From Cristatella mucedo (Eukaryota; Bryozoa; Phylactolaemata; Cristatellidae): a stretch of DNA of 64,000 nt. Under the pieces are notes generated by a model, which saw nothing but the letters and a program-made list of their open reading frames with translations, was not told where the DNA came from and searched no databases. Positions 47,590-59,360 of the stretch are shown in pieces. The position numbers and the translations under genes were made by a program. The first letter of the stretch is position 1. Each line of letters starts with the position of its first letter. The stretch covers positions 1-64,000 of the forward strand of contig WPIO01000199.1 in NCBI GenBank assembly GCA_009760855.2, in the 5' to 3' direction.

Positions 47590-49270
47590 TTGTAATAACG
47601 TATCATTGACTCAAAAATAAATCTCCTTAAATATGAGGTATCTCTGGGCTCCTTGCTTGTTCATGTTCTTATTACGGTTTATTTTCTCCCTCTTACTGAT
47701 TTGATTGCCAAGAATAATCTAGGAGATCACTTTTGTGTGGATTACACTTACTTGTACCTTCGCTATGATTTATCCTAGATCTTAAGCTCATTGAATCCTC
47801 TCAAATCGGTTGCTACATTGATTGATGACTTACCCACAAAGGCTGGAGCAAATTTCCTTAAATTGAATGATGATCAAAACCAACTTAATAGTTATGGAAA
47901 AAACATTTGCGGTTCAGATATTGGAAAGGCTAACGTTCAAAGTCAGCTATGCCAGCATGTCTCCTATGTATCTCCGTCTGTAACTGCACAAAGTCATAAA
48001 GACCATGCAGGTTTTAGGCAGGACAGTTTTGTACAGCCCACTCACAGCCTAAGCAGCTTTCGGTAGGCATTCTGTAGCCAACAGTCTTCGTCTCAGGCAA
48101 CAAAGAGAAAGTGGGAAGTATAGCAGAGTCAGGCGAGCAGTAGAGGTAGTAAGAAGCGTGGAAATAGCAGCTGAAAGCCACAGCAAAAGGACGAGCCATA
48201 GTCGGCAGTAGGAGGTTTGCTGTCGTTGCATTAGAATTGAGGAAGCACGTTATGGAGTCTAGGACCGGCAGGAAGGCTTCCGTCGCCAAGGGTCTTTAAG
48301 CTGAGGAAAGGAACAGCTAATTTGTTGTACACACAAGACCTGAGGGTGTGAACAGGCTGAAACTTATGGATCAATACAGCTTGGTACGAATGAGCCAAGC
48401 CGTGGCAGGCCTTGTGGGTCAGAGTATTGAATCTGAACGATATCTAGGTGTCATGTTCCAAAGTGGCCTTTCATAAGACGACCACATTAGCTCCTCAGTT
48501 GGTTCTGATTACTTTCAGCTACATGGCATTGCTTAAACTTGGACTGCTTTGACAAGGGATACACCATCTAAATTGGTCCATGCATTTGTGGAATCTAGGC
48601 ATGACTTGTGAACTCAATGCTTGCTAGCCTACCAGCCTGTGCAGTTACTAACTTGTAAGTGGTGCAAAGCTCTGCAGGTAACTTTGTGTGCCTTGAGTTG
48701 CAGATGCCCCCATCAGACATCTAGTAGGCGACGTGCAGTGGCTTTTACTCTCGCAATGCATCGACTTCAAGGTTCTGTCACTCACTTTCAGTTCCTTTCA
48801 TTCTTTGGTTACCGCCTACCTGTCAGATCCACTTACCCACTGGGCTAAACATCGCGTCATCAGGTTTTTGGAATCAAACTATTTTAACTATACCTCATAC
48901 CACCCTCACATCCTTCGGAGGCAGGGCCTTTAGTTCTCATGCCCCTAAAGTCTGGAACGAAGTCCTACCCAGTATCACGAAATCGTTCGACTTGTCACAT
49001 TTAAAAATAAACTAAAAGCTCATCTGTTTTGACAGCACTTGCTGGTCCATAACATTCGTCCTGGAAGTGCTAATGAGTTTGGACAATGTGAGTGTTGCCA
49101 CTAACCGAACTTGTACGTTTACCCTGTGTATTTCACCTCAACTCATGTTATTCTTGTGCTTGATTGAACATGTGACCACTAACAATTCAATCATGATTCT
49201 TTGCAGCAAATGCAATGTGCCTGGAAAAAAGATTGAGTTCTCTGAGGGTGCTTTATCAGATGAATGGCTA
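47590..49270 (+). mobile_element. Old L2-like LINE interrupted by a family B copy
   Basis: RT pieces: VSLGSLLVHVLITVYFLPLTD, a YxxD-like remnant, ANFLKLNDDQNQLNSYGKN, then an insertion (47968-48427), then RYLGVMFQSGLS, thumb and C-terminal pieces (LSLQCIDFKVLSLTF), and a 3' end at 49190-49270 (agattgagttctctgagggtgctttatcagatgaa). Dead. Confidence 0.75.
47968..48427 (-). mobile_element. LINE family B 3' end, best-preserved copy
   Basis: This ~460 bp copy is inserted within the RT-to-thumb region of an L2-like LINE: the host motif cagcatgtctcc / gaatctgaacgatatctaggtgtcat is split. On the minus strand it reads FLSLKTLGDGSLPAGPRL, the C-terminal motif of CR1/L2-group LINEs, and later SLLPETKTVGYRMPTES. 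It ends in ggagatacat, the start of the ACATT-type tail seen at 31201. Confidence 0.65.
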
Positions 49271-49975
49271 TTACTACTATTGAGTGGACAATGATTACAG
49301 CTATGTACTTGGTCAGGTAATAGTATCAACTTGTGGATGACCAATACTGTGGTCTGCCGAATGAGTTTTAGGAGAAAGTGCAGGACCAGGGATCAATGGG
49401 GATGGAGCGTCAATGTTCCAGCTACTTACCACTTGGGCAGCCTTGATCGTCCTGAGCTTGTACAGTTAAAGCAACGCACTCAGCAGCAGCACCCAGGCAA
49501 CTGACGACAAGAGAGACCGAAAATGGTCGATCATCTCCAAGTACTCGGCTGATCAATACTGGGTGAGCATGTGTCCTCTGCCCAGATACAGTGGAGCCTC
49601 ATGATCAACTGGATTGTCCCTAGCCTAAATTTGGCTGATGCTTATCTTGGTTATCTTTGCACCGTTTGACAGTCAGTTGGCTCTATCGCCCTATCACTTC
49701 CTCTATTTCTTATCCATCTTGGAGCCACTGCCTCTACCTTCAAAAAGTATGCAGCCCTACTGCGGCCATCAGCATGGGGAAGAAGCAGCTGCATTTAAGC
49801 TTGGCTCAAAGGTCTCAATTCATCAGTGCTACTTCGGAATTAATGCATTGTCACACTGCTGGCCTAGGATAGTTTCGTCTTCCACGAAGTCAGCCTCCCA
49901 TGCTGGGTGCTTGATCACTGAGCTCCGACTGCAGTCTGCCAGCTGACCCTGGCTCTCCTGAGGTCGGCTGAGAAT

Positions 49976-50988
49976 ATACTTGTACGAATGTGCGTATTTA
50001 TCTACGATCGCGATCCGGTGATTTAACCTACGGTCAGCTGTAAGTTCCCACTAGGCAAGGCTGTAGGTTTTCAAGAACCTCGGTTTGCGGATTTGGGTTG
50101 TAATCCTGCAATGTGCAATCATTTATAGTTGCTGCAAGCTGTGGTGATATCCAGCTGCTCTAACAAAGAGGCTCTTTATTCAGCTGTTATTTGTTAATGG
50201 TTTTATGATTTTAAATCTGTATGATGGACAAAACAGCAGGGCTAAGCTGGTAACCATACTGCAGACGTTTATTTAGAACATTCATAGCATCAGCTGCTTT
50301 CGCCAGAAATACTGTAGTAGCATATTATAATTAAGGAAGTCGTATTGCTGAGTTCGTGAGAATAGTCGGGAGGTGACATAGTCAGCATTAACAGCTGCTC
50401 TCCCCAACTTGCAGGAATGAATTGGCCTGCTCCATTAGCAGAAGGCAAAGATTGCTGCATTGGAGTTTTATAAAAGAGCTCCACAAACTAAAATCTGCAC
50501 AACAGAAGATATTCTCAGCAAAGGTCTTACAATCAAAGAATAGGCAGTATATGTAGGTTAGTCTTGGTTAGTGTAGGCATTGCAGGTTTGTGTAGGAAGT
50601 TAATTTTAATGAGAATGCTGGAGGACACACACAGGCTTGAACCGGTTGATCAGAACTAAGTGGTGGGAAAACCAAAGTCACGACTGGCCTTAAGGGCCCA
50701 GAGTCTATAAGTTTGGCTCTGCATATTAAATAATCAAACAATAAAAAGCAATTTAAGTACTAAATGCAACAAGCTTGGTGATTTAAAATATAATAGAACG
50801 AATAGAGTTCATCTATAAACATCCTGAGAGAACCAAATCTCTATTAAAGCCCTTTGAATATGCCACAGCGATCTAGCTCACAAACTCAGTCATTAAGTGC
50901 ACTCACATTGATCTACCTCCACAAATAAAAGGCTAGAACTTTGACGTTGTGCCAAACCTAATCGACGACCTCGACCTAGGATCCCTAG
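49976..50988. other. ~1 kb segment private to block copy 2
   Basis: Copy 1 reads straight through gaggtcggctgag|tgcagggcaaggctgctg, while here about 1,010 bp separates these two halves. The middle (50285-50520) faintly resembles family B in minus orientation. It could be an insertion here or a deletion in copy 1. No gene recognised. Confidence 0.55.
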
Positions 50989-51028
50989 TGCAGGGCAAGG
51001 CTGCTGCTTTCGATAAGTGGCAGCACTC

Positions 51029-51176
51029 CAATTTGTTGGTGATATAATTTGTAATAATTTGCTTTTATAATAAATAAATAATAATTAAAAATTATTACTT
51101 TAATATTTATAATATTATTTATTATTAATTAGTTCATTAGTAATTATAATTTGCTGATAAAATTTGTCACTGATAT
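51029..51176. repeat. Short AT-rich insertion flanked by ~16-bp direct repeats
   Basis: Flanks caatttgttggtgatat (51029-51045) and aatttgtcactgatat (51161-51176) duplicate one site present once in block copy 1 (aatttgtcgctgattta, near 29580). The insert is almost pure A/T. Confidence 0.55.
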
Positions 51177-52034
51177 AGGACTTTAAGGCACTAGCACACT
51201 ACGGCACACGACTGGGATATTTTGTTCAAAAAATTCTCCAATTAGTGGCCAAAACATTCCAGAATTCTTTTTATATCTTTGACATACGATCTCCGTGGCC
51301 TATGGGCTTCAGCTGATTCAGCTCGGACCAACTGAAATTGTTTTGATATGTGGCTATCCAAAGCATTCGCAAACCAATTTGTTTGCGAATGCCTTGGATT
51401 GCAACATATCCTGGTTACCTATACCCAGTTGGTGAAAACCTACTCAAGACTTGGAGCCAGTTCACAGTTACAGGACGAACCCAATTTTGCACTACGAAAT
51501 GAACCCGAGTGAGCTGATTTGAGCTTCCCTAGTATTCCAGCGGAAAGGAGCCCTTGAATGGATAAGCTGATGCAAATTTCCAAAAATCTCGAAAGTTAAA
51601 ATAATTCGTACCCCTTGATTAGACACTCGATTGATTCTTGAATTTCCCTTTAATCCGCGAGGTTTAGATGCGCCTTAAGTAATACCTCTGCAAAGAGAAA
51701 AAACTATTGCCCACTATGAAAGGATGCAATCTCAAAAGGACTAAAATAATGATAGTAGTCAATGCTTCAAATTGTGCAAGAACTTGATTTGTATTGAGGC
51801 ATTCTCAAAATGAATGAAAGACAATCCATAACCAATAATTACGAAATGAAAGATGTCATGTTTCGGCAACCATGAAAAAGTAGGGTTATAGCTGTTGGAA
51901 GCACGAAAAGGCAATAGACAACTCGAGGTCACTGGTTTGTTGCAACTCATTAATGAATGCTATCTCAATCATGCACAAGCAGGTAAAGCAGTTAGAAAAA
52001 CGACAGGACCCCTCTAATCACATTAGACCAAGGC

Positions 52035-53930
52035 ATGTCACAGCTACCCCCTTTAATATTAGTAATAATAACAAGAATACATTATTTCTAGCCAATCCAG
52101 AGGAACTCGATGTGTTTCTAAACATTTCACATTTTCTGCAACTCGAGCACAGTGAAATGGTTAGCTGTAGCATGCTCAATGAACGTCATGCTTAACATAG
52201 TAACAGATGACGTTCACAGGGTCAGCATGTATTTATGATTATTGGCAGCATGCAAAGTTTTAGCAATCGCAAGCACACGAAGACCGGATGACATGAACCT
52301 ATTTATTGCAGTGACAAATAGATGCATTATAGTTTTTTTTATACAAGATCAAGTCAGGGGATGCCGTGATGCAAGTCGGAAGTGAGTTAAAAGGATTTTG
52401 AAGCATACAAACTAGAGGCACCTTCTCAAAAGAAGTGCAGTTCATCTGAGGTAGTAAAGACAATCCATTAGATAACAGAAAGGAGGTTGCCGAATGCTTA
52501 GATTATGCTTATGGAAATATATCTGACGAAAGGCTAGAGAGAAGGAATGCATGGTACTCAAAAGTAAGTGACAAAGATTGTACGTAATGCTTTGCTTGGC
52601 TGAGTGAAAGAAGGTTGAGAAGAGGTGATGTGATGCAGTAACTGCCATGCTCACGAGAGACAAGCCTAGATGCAGTCTTACACCGGCTGTAAGTGCCTGG
52701 TGGCACAGGCTGGTAGGCCAGCCAGCAGTGAGTTACAGAAGTCGAGACCAGATGTCATCAATGCATGGACCGATTTAAATTGTGCATACCAGTTGAAAGG
52801 AGCCTGAATTTTACCTATTACGTGGCTGAAAGTAGTCGGATTGTACTATGGAGCTGATGTGGCAGTGTAATGAAAGGTCACTTTGTTGCAGGACCACCTG
52901 GATTTGGTGCAGATTCTAAAGGGCCTATGCTGGCAGAGCCGATTGTGAGCACTAACCTTTCCAATTTCCAAAACTTAAATTCAGTTTGTCAATAACTAGT
53001 AAATTATTTTTAGCATAATTAAACTAAAGAAAGGCTCCTTTCATCCATGAGAAGATGTCATAAATACCGAAAGCATACGAATTGAAAGAATTGTACATGA
53101 TAAAGGGCTTAAAGGTATCAAAGAGCTAAGGTACAACAGAATGTCCTCGCATAGATATGAATGCCTAGATTGCGCCTGGCAATCATATAGGTAAAAGGGA
53201 GAGTCTAAATTGCGAAAAGAAACAGACCATGCACAAAGCCCTGGTGTATCCCATACGTCATAAAATCCTTGGTACATCTGTTTTCATTTACATAAATACT
53301 CTTGAGTATTGGTGCAAAGTAATCTGCCAGATGATAGAGCGAAACAAGCAGAGATACTCTACCTATATCTGCACTCCTATGCATTTGAAAACCTCCTTTC
53401 TGTTATCTAATCGATTTTCTTTACTACCTCAGATGAACTGCACTTCTTTTGAGAAGGTGCCTCTAGCTTTTATGCTTCAAAATTCTTCTAACTCACTTCC
53501 GATTTGCATCACGGCATCCCCTGACTTGATCTTGTATAAAAAGAAACTATAATGCATCTATTTGTCATTTGTCACTGCATTAAATAGGTTCATATGATCC
53601 GGTCTTTGCGTGAATATTATGTGCTCGTTATGCAGACGAAGCAATGCTGACTCTGTGGAGTGATTATATCTAAAACCAGACTGGAACTTAATAGTTAGGT
53701 TTGAAGTTTCAAAATATGAGTTCAGTTGGTGTACCCTGACTTGGGCCCGAGTCTTTCATAATAACAGGCATTGGGAGACTGGACATTAGTTGCCCAAGTT
53801 CTCTTGCTCTAATGCTGATCTCTGGAGTAGTGTCCTGACTGCAGCCTTTTTGAAAGGAGCTGAAATTGTACTTATGGCCGATGGTCAAATAACCAAATCA
53901 ATGACACAGCCAATGCAAGAGCGATTGGCA
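52035..53930 (-). mobile_element. Old L2-like LINE, minus strand, with internal inverted insert
   Basis: Antisense 3' UTR at 52205-52260, C-terminal and thumb at 52300-52950, the RT region at 53080-53360 and 53630-53880, each alignable with 56045-57720. The complement near 53170-53200 reads att-gcc-agg-cgc-aat-cta-ggc, keeping frame before the YxDD site. It is interrupted by 53385-53610. The first part is shared with block copy 1, so it predates the duplication. Confidence 0.75.
52265..53610. repeat. Inverted repeat, ~225-bp arms, ~890-bp spacer
   Basis: 53385-53610 is the reverse complement of 52265-52492 at about 95% identity by eye (anchors: gagtcaggggatgccgtgatgca, gcaccttctcaaaagaagtgcag). 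The right arm sits inside RT sequence where it does not belong, so it is a secondary copy placed in inverse orientation. Confidence 0.85.
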
Positions 53931-54075
53931 GGTCATAGCTTGTTCAAATTGCATGGCTGTAGTGATAGGCACTGGGCCCACAGGAATCCTTTGAAGCTAA
54001 TTTAAGTACTTAGGAAGAGATTGATTTCACTGAGGGTGCGTCATCGAGTGAGCTAACATTTTTATTATAATTTGA
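53930..54075 (+). mobile_element. L2-like LINE 3' end fragment, opposite orientation
   Basis: The stretch ttaagtacttaggaagagattgatttcactgagggtgcgtcatcgagtgagct followed by an ATT-rich end is the plus-strand terminus, abutting the minus-strand LINE. Confidence 0.6.
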
Positions 54076-54419
54076 ATTTAGTGTGCTCTCATTCCTCGGT
54101 CCGGCATACATACGAGATACACGAGGCCACAGGCTAACTAACCAGACTACCAGCCAGCCATAAAATCCATTCAGCAATAGCGCTTTGCTTATTTTACTGC
54201 CATACACCACATTTATCATTAGGAACTTGGCTACAGCCTCCCTAAAAATTACTGGGGACCTAATACAAGATATCTTGACAAGTAACAGAGTAAAGTAAAT
54301 TGAAAAACCGTTACTTGTTCGTAGCAGTCAGTGATACCCAGCCGAATAATTTCGCTTTCCTGCTACTTACAAGTAACTGATAGAATGCTGCTACCTTGAA
54401 AGATTTAATCAGTTGGTAG

Positions 54420-54466
54420 AATGCAGGAGTGCAGGTTGGCAGAATGCAGGTTGGCAGAATGCAGCA
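54420..54466 (+). repeat. Short tandem repeat (gcaggttggcagaat)
   Basis: About three imperfect 15-bp units. Confidence 0.8.
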
Positions 54467-56030
54467 TACCCTCCACAGTCACAGCCTGCCTTCTCGCCCA
54501 GTTCTACCTTTTTCGAAATCAATGTGATCGTAAAAAGTCAACTGCTAATGCTTGCACGAGGAAGCTTGGCCGAGAGCTGATAAGTCCATGGTACAAGATG
54601 CCCAATCGGATAGCAGCTGAGCAGCCGGTCAGCATCCGGCTAGCCCTGCAGGTGAGAGCAGGTGTGGGAGGTCGCACGAAAGAACTACTAAAGTTCTGCT
54701 GGCTGAGCTCAGAGCATTGGCAAGCAGGCTCCTTTTGGAACCTTTTCCAATCATGAACAATCTATACGAGTGTTAACTAAAATAAAATTTTACATCGCCA
54801 GCTTTATTTGGTCAGAGCAGCACTTTCTTTTTGTCTAGCAGAAGCTTCCGGGAAGCCTGCCGAGGGAGTAGCAGAACTGGGAACGTAGGTGTTCAATGTC
54901 AACAACCGATGCCTGTCATGGTCGTCACCATCACTGCTCTAGCTAACCAAGCTTGGCGAGCAACATGCATGCCTTATTGGTGTGATCATGGGTTTGCTTT
55001 GTTATCAGCTGTGCAATGTCAACAAATAGCAATGTCACAGCTCAAGACAGCTAGCTAGGAAGACTTTTCCTTTTGACAGCAGTAACAGTAGCACTAGAGT
55101 ACTGTATGTACATTTACGGGTCTATCAGCTCTTGGTACAACACGTTGTTTGCCGGGAAGTAAGTCAACAAAGTAGCTTCACGGAGCAAGATGCGAAGGTC
55201 CCATCTTCTAAATGTGCTGAGCTGCTCCGTCAGAGGGAAAGAAGGACTTCCGTGCATTAATCAACCAGGATATTTTACATTACTTGTGAATGTATCACTC
55301 TAAGAGAAAGTCTGTATTTGGGCTCTTCCGCCTCTTAGCTACATTTCCCATGTTTTGTGCATTGACGCACTTTGGTGTCTTCTAAAACATGGCCTCCAAG
55401 TGCAACAAGTGTCTCTTAAAATAAAAAAATAAATAAACTACAACATTTCTCACAAGCAGGAGACAACTCCTGAGACAACAACCTCAAAAGTGTTAGACGG
55501 AGAATCTTTATGCTGCCAGTTAGTAATGAGAACCAGTCTATATTGGCATGTTAAATAACGTCCTAGGTGTTTTTTGGATTATCAAAAGTAATTTATGTAA
55601 ATTTCTAGCCACAGAACTTTTCTCACAGTCATGGCAATCAAATGACACATACATGCTAATTTTTTTTTCTTGTATCTGAGAAATAATGCAAATGCACATA
55701 TAGCTCTAAGATAGCTCAATCTCTATCGGAGGTCCTAATGAAAACCTATAGGTTCGAGTTTGCCATTTAAGGTGGCAATTTATGCCTCGGGCAAAAACAT
55801 CCTCTTCCGAAGTTGGCTGGCTACAATTATTTAAGCAAACTAAATGCACCCACCGACTATCTCTATCGTTTTTTTCTTACGTACACTAAGAACTCACTCG
55901 CATTCTAACTCATAAAGCAGATCTCAGAGTCAAGGCCAGGATTTTCATCTGGAGGAGGAAGAGTAAATAACGTTTACGTCAGGGGAAAGAGCGGCTAGAT
56001 CTTCGTGAACCGGAAACAGACATTGCGGTA
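54467..56030. other. No gene recognised
   Basis: A plus-strand frame of 111 codons (54421-54756) starts in the tandem repeat and shows no domain. Nothing else supported. Confidence 0.4.
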
Positions 56031-56033
56031 ACA

Positions 56034-59000
56034 ACAATAGTAATAACGATTCACTTGATAAAGCGCCCTCAGAGAACTTAATCTCTCTCCAGGCGCTTTA
56101 CATTTGCTGCAAAGTGAAATGCAATTGAATGGTAAGTAAAATCATGCTTAAAAAACAAACAAAATGAATAACCTGGTTAGAGGTGATATGCACAGTGTCA
56201 GCATGCAAATGTGGTTAGTGGCAGTATGCACAGTGTCAGCACGCATAAGCACATCAAGGACGAATCACAGGGACCTGCTAAATGCTGTCCTAAATAGGTG
56301 TGTTTCTAGGTTCCTTTTAAATATGGTCAGGTCGAGGGACGTTCTGACGCAGGTCGGGAGGGAGTTCCAGGCTGTGGGAGCATACGAGCTAAATGCAGGG
56401 TCTCCAAAGGATTCAAGGTATCTACGAGGTATTTCTAGACTGTTGAATTCCGGACAGCTGGTGGTACGATGCTTGGCCTGATGGGGTAGTGTATCTGAAA
56501 GATAGGCTGGAGCCATAAAATGAAGGGACCTAAAAGTGAGCGACAAAACCTTAGAGTCAATCAGTTGCTTGACTGGTAGCCAGTGCAGGTCGGCCAGAAG
56601 TGGAGTAATGTGGCAGCTGCAACGCTCGCGACAGATAAGTCTAGCAGCCGAGTTTTGCACCAGCTGCAATCGCAGGATCGCACATGCTGGTAGGCTAGTA
56701 AGCAGTGAGTTGCAGAAGTCGAGACGGGTTGTCACGAATGCATGGACCAACTTACATGTGGTATCTTTTTGTTTAAACAAGCCAGAATTTTAGCAATGTT
56801 ATGAAGCTGACAATGGCGGATTTGACTGCGGAGCTGATATAGTCGCCTAACGAGAGGTCGCTTTGCAATATGACACCTAGATTTCGAGCTGATTCAACTG
56901 GAGATATGCTGGCAGAGCCAATTTTGAGTCAGCCTTTCCAATCTCTGAATCACACTGGGTTTGCCCATAACAAGCAAGTTAGTTTTATCATCGTTTAGTG
57001 TTAGAAAATTTGCTGCCATCCATGTGAAGTTGTCATCAATGGATGCAGCTAGTGAGTTTAGAGAATTTGAGGTGCTCGAAGGCTGGGATGGAACAAAGCA
57101 AAGGTACAACTGAGTGTCATCCGCATAGCAGTGAAAGCCTAGATTGTTCTGGCAATCACATCAGCAAGAGGCAGAGTATAAACCGTGAAAAGAACCGGAC
57201 CTAGCACTGACCCCTGAGGTACTCCATATTTCAGAGGTACTTCAGATGATCTTTGTCCATTTACGACAATACTCTGGATTCTCCCACTGAGATAGGACCT
57301 GAACCACTGCAGAGCAGTGCCAGTGATGCACAGGCGAGATGAGAGGTGCTCTAGAAGAACTTTGTGATCAAAGGTATCAAAAGCTGCCGAAAGATCGAGC
57401 AAAACAAGCAGAGACACTCTACCAATGTCTGAATTCCTAAGTAAGTCGTTGTACACCCTAAGCAATGTCGACTCTGTGGAGTGATTAGCTCTAAAGCCGG
57501 ACTGGAACTTACTAGCAAGGTGTGAGGTTTCAATATATGAGTTTAGCTGGTCTGCCACTATTCGTTCCAGTGTCTTTGATAAAAGTGGTAGAAGGGAGAC
57601 TGGGCGGTAGTTGCTCAAGTTCTCTTGGTCTAGTGTTGCTTTCTTGAGGAGAGGCCTGATTACAGCTTTTTTGAAAGGTGCTGGGACATGACCTGAGGCT
57701 AATGACATATTAATGATGTTGGTTATGCATGGCAGCAGCAGATCAATGCAACGTAGGAGCAGGACAGTGGGAATAGGGTCCAGTGGACTTGCTGTCTTCT
57801 TTGATTGAGATACGAGCTTTAGGACTACATCACTAGTGACCTGTTTAAATGCAGACATTGAGGCGCAGCCAGGAACCGAGGAACAGCATTCTAGTGGGAA
57901 GGTTGTCATCGCAGAGATGGATTCCCTGATTTTGTCTATCTTCTGCACAAAAAATCGAAAGAAGCGATCGTCTAGATCATCGCTAGGATCATCGGGTAAG
58001 GAGCTTATCTGGGAACGTTTGAGAAGAAGGTTTAATGTCGACATCAGCATTTTTGGATTGTGCATCTGTGATTGAACAATGCTTTTATAGAAGCTAGACT
58101 TGGCCTCTGCTAGGATCGATTGGTACGACCCACAGTAAGTAGTCTTCACATGCCTGTCGATGGACAGTTAGTCCGGATCTTATGTATGCTTTTCAAGCTT
58201 TTGTTTAGTAGACTTGGCTAGTTTAATGCCTTTGGTAAACCATAGGCCGTCTGGACGGGGGCGCATAGTGTGCTTTGTCAGAGGTGCAAACTCGTCGAGC
58301 TTGTCAGCTAGTGTCGTGTTGTAGCTATCTGTAAATGATGACAGATCGGAGGGAGGATTGAGCAGCAGAGGTGAAGCAGATATTCTCGCACGGACAGCAT
58401 CGATGTCAAGGGTCTTGAGGTTTGGCGATTCACAGGTTGTTTTAGAGGAGGATGTTGGCACACACTGTAGATTGAATGAGATCTGCATGTGGTCAGATAA
58501 TCAGGATTTGGTAATAATTGGTGACGACAGGGTGCAGTTGTATGAGAAAATCTGGTCGAGTGTGTGACCCTTGATGTGGGTAAGGGCGATGCACATGAGC
58601 CACAAGTGACAATGAGTCAGTCAATGCACGAAATTCGGTGCTGAAAGCGTCAGATAAGTTATCAAAGTGAGCGTTGAAGTCACCCATAACGAGGAAGGAT
58701 CGATTTCTTGCACACAGAATCGAAATGAGATGGGAGAAATCTTAGATAAAGGAGGATTTTGTACCTGGTGGGCGATAGACTACTGCCACTATCGGTAGCT
58801 TGTTTTCGGGTGAGGCCAAGACAATTGATTCAAAAGACTGCTTCGAGGATTCTGCAAATGGCTTGAAGTTGAATTTCGAGAGCACGACTAAAGCAACTCC
58901 ACCTCCAGTTTTGGATGGTCTAGGGGTGTGGAAGAACGAAAAATCAGATGGAGTAGCGTCTTTAATTGTCGGGCAGTTTATCGATTTCAGCCAAGTTTCA

Positions 59001-59360
59001 GTTAGGGCGAACAGGTCAATACCATTTTCAGAAATAAGGTCGCTTATTACTAGGGGTTTACTGCATATTGAGTGAGGATTCCAAAGGCAAGCGTTAAGTA
59101 TGGCCGATTGGGTTACAACAGGCTTGATGACCACTAAGTTTGAGGAATTTATAGTGACGCATGTGGGGGAGAGTGCTGAGCGTTTCGAGACAATGCTAGG
59201 AATACTGAACGAGCGGGTACTGAGCTCACAGTTCCCGCCCAACGAGCGGCGTCTGAGCTGGCGGTTCCGGCCACCACGGCGGCTACCGGGAGCTTTTCTT
59301 TTGTTATTGCATAGTTCATGAATCTTAGCAACAACATTAATATCTAGGAATGCATTTGAT
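56034..59360 (-). mobile_element. Longest L2-like LINE: endonuclease plus reverse transcriptase
   Basis: Reading downwards, the APE-type endonuclease shows FALTETWLKS, GGGVALVVLSKF, VAVVYRPPG (59242-58742), MGDFNAHFDN (58687) and LSDHMQISFNLQ (about 58490), all canonical positions. The linker and RT form one 336-codon frame (58149-57139) with LDPIPTVLLL, NYRPVSLLPLLSK, SGFRANHSTES, LLDLSAAFDTFDH and [17 protein letters not shown]. The YADD site follows after a frame change ([12 protein letters not shown], about 57130). The C-terminal domain is 56780-56265 (LDFCNSLLTSLPACAILRLQ, APTAWNSLPTCVR, HLFRTAFSRSL then stop). The 3' UTR and AAT tail end at 56034. No ORF1 or zinc-knuckle protein is seen; the 5' end near 59.36 kb is uncertain. 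A few breaks; likely inactive but recent. Confidence 0.92.

Larger units (their letters stand above)
44272..52830 (+). repeat. Large duplicated block, copy 2
   Basis: Partner of 25614-31200. It starts exactly at the end of the ATT tail of the young LINE, so that LINE landed at or created this boundary. Private segments are 46836-49257 (old LINE carrying a family B insertion), 49976-50988 (unassigned) and a ~115-bp AT-rich insert at 51046-51160. Confidence 0.85.

Noticed and set aside
54421-54756. 111-codon plus-strand frame
   Set aside because: It begins inside a short tandem repeat and shows no recognisable protein features.
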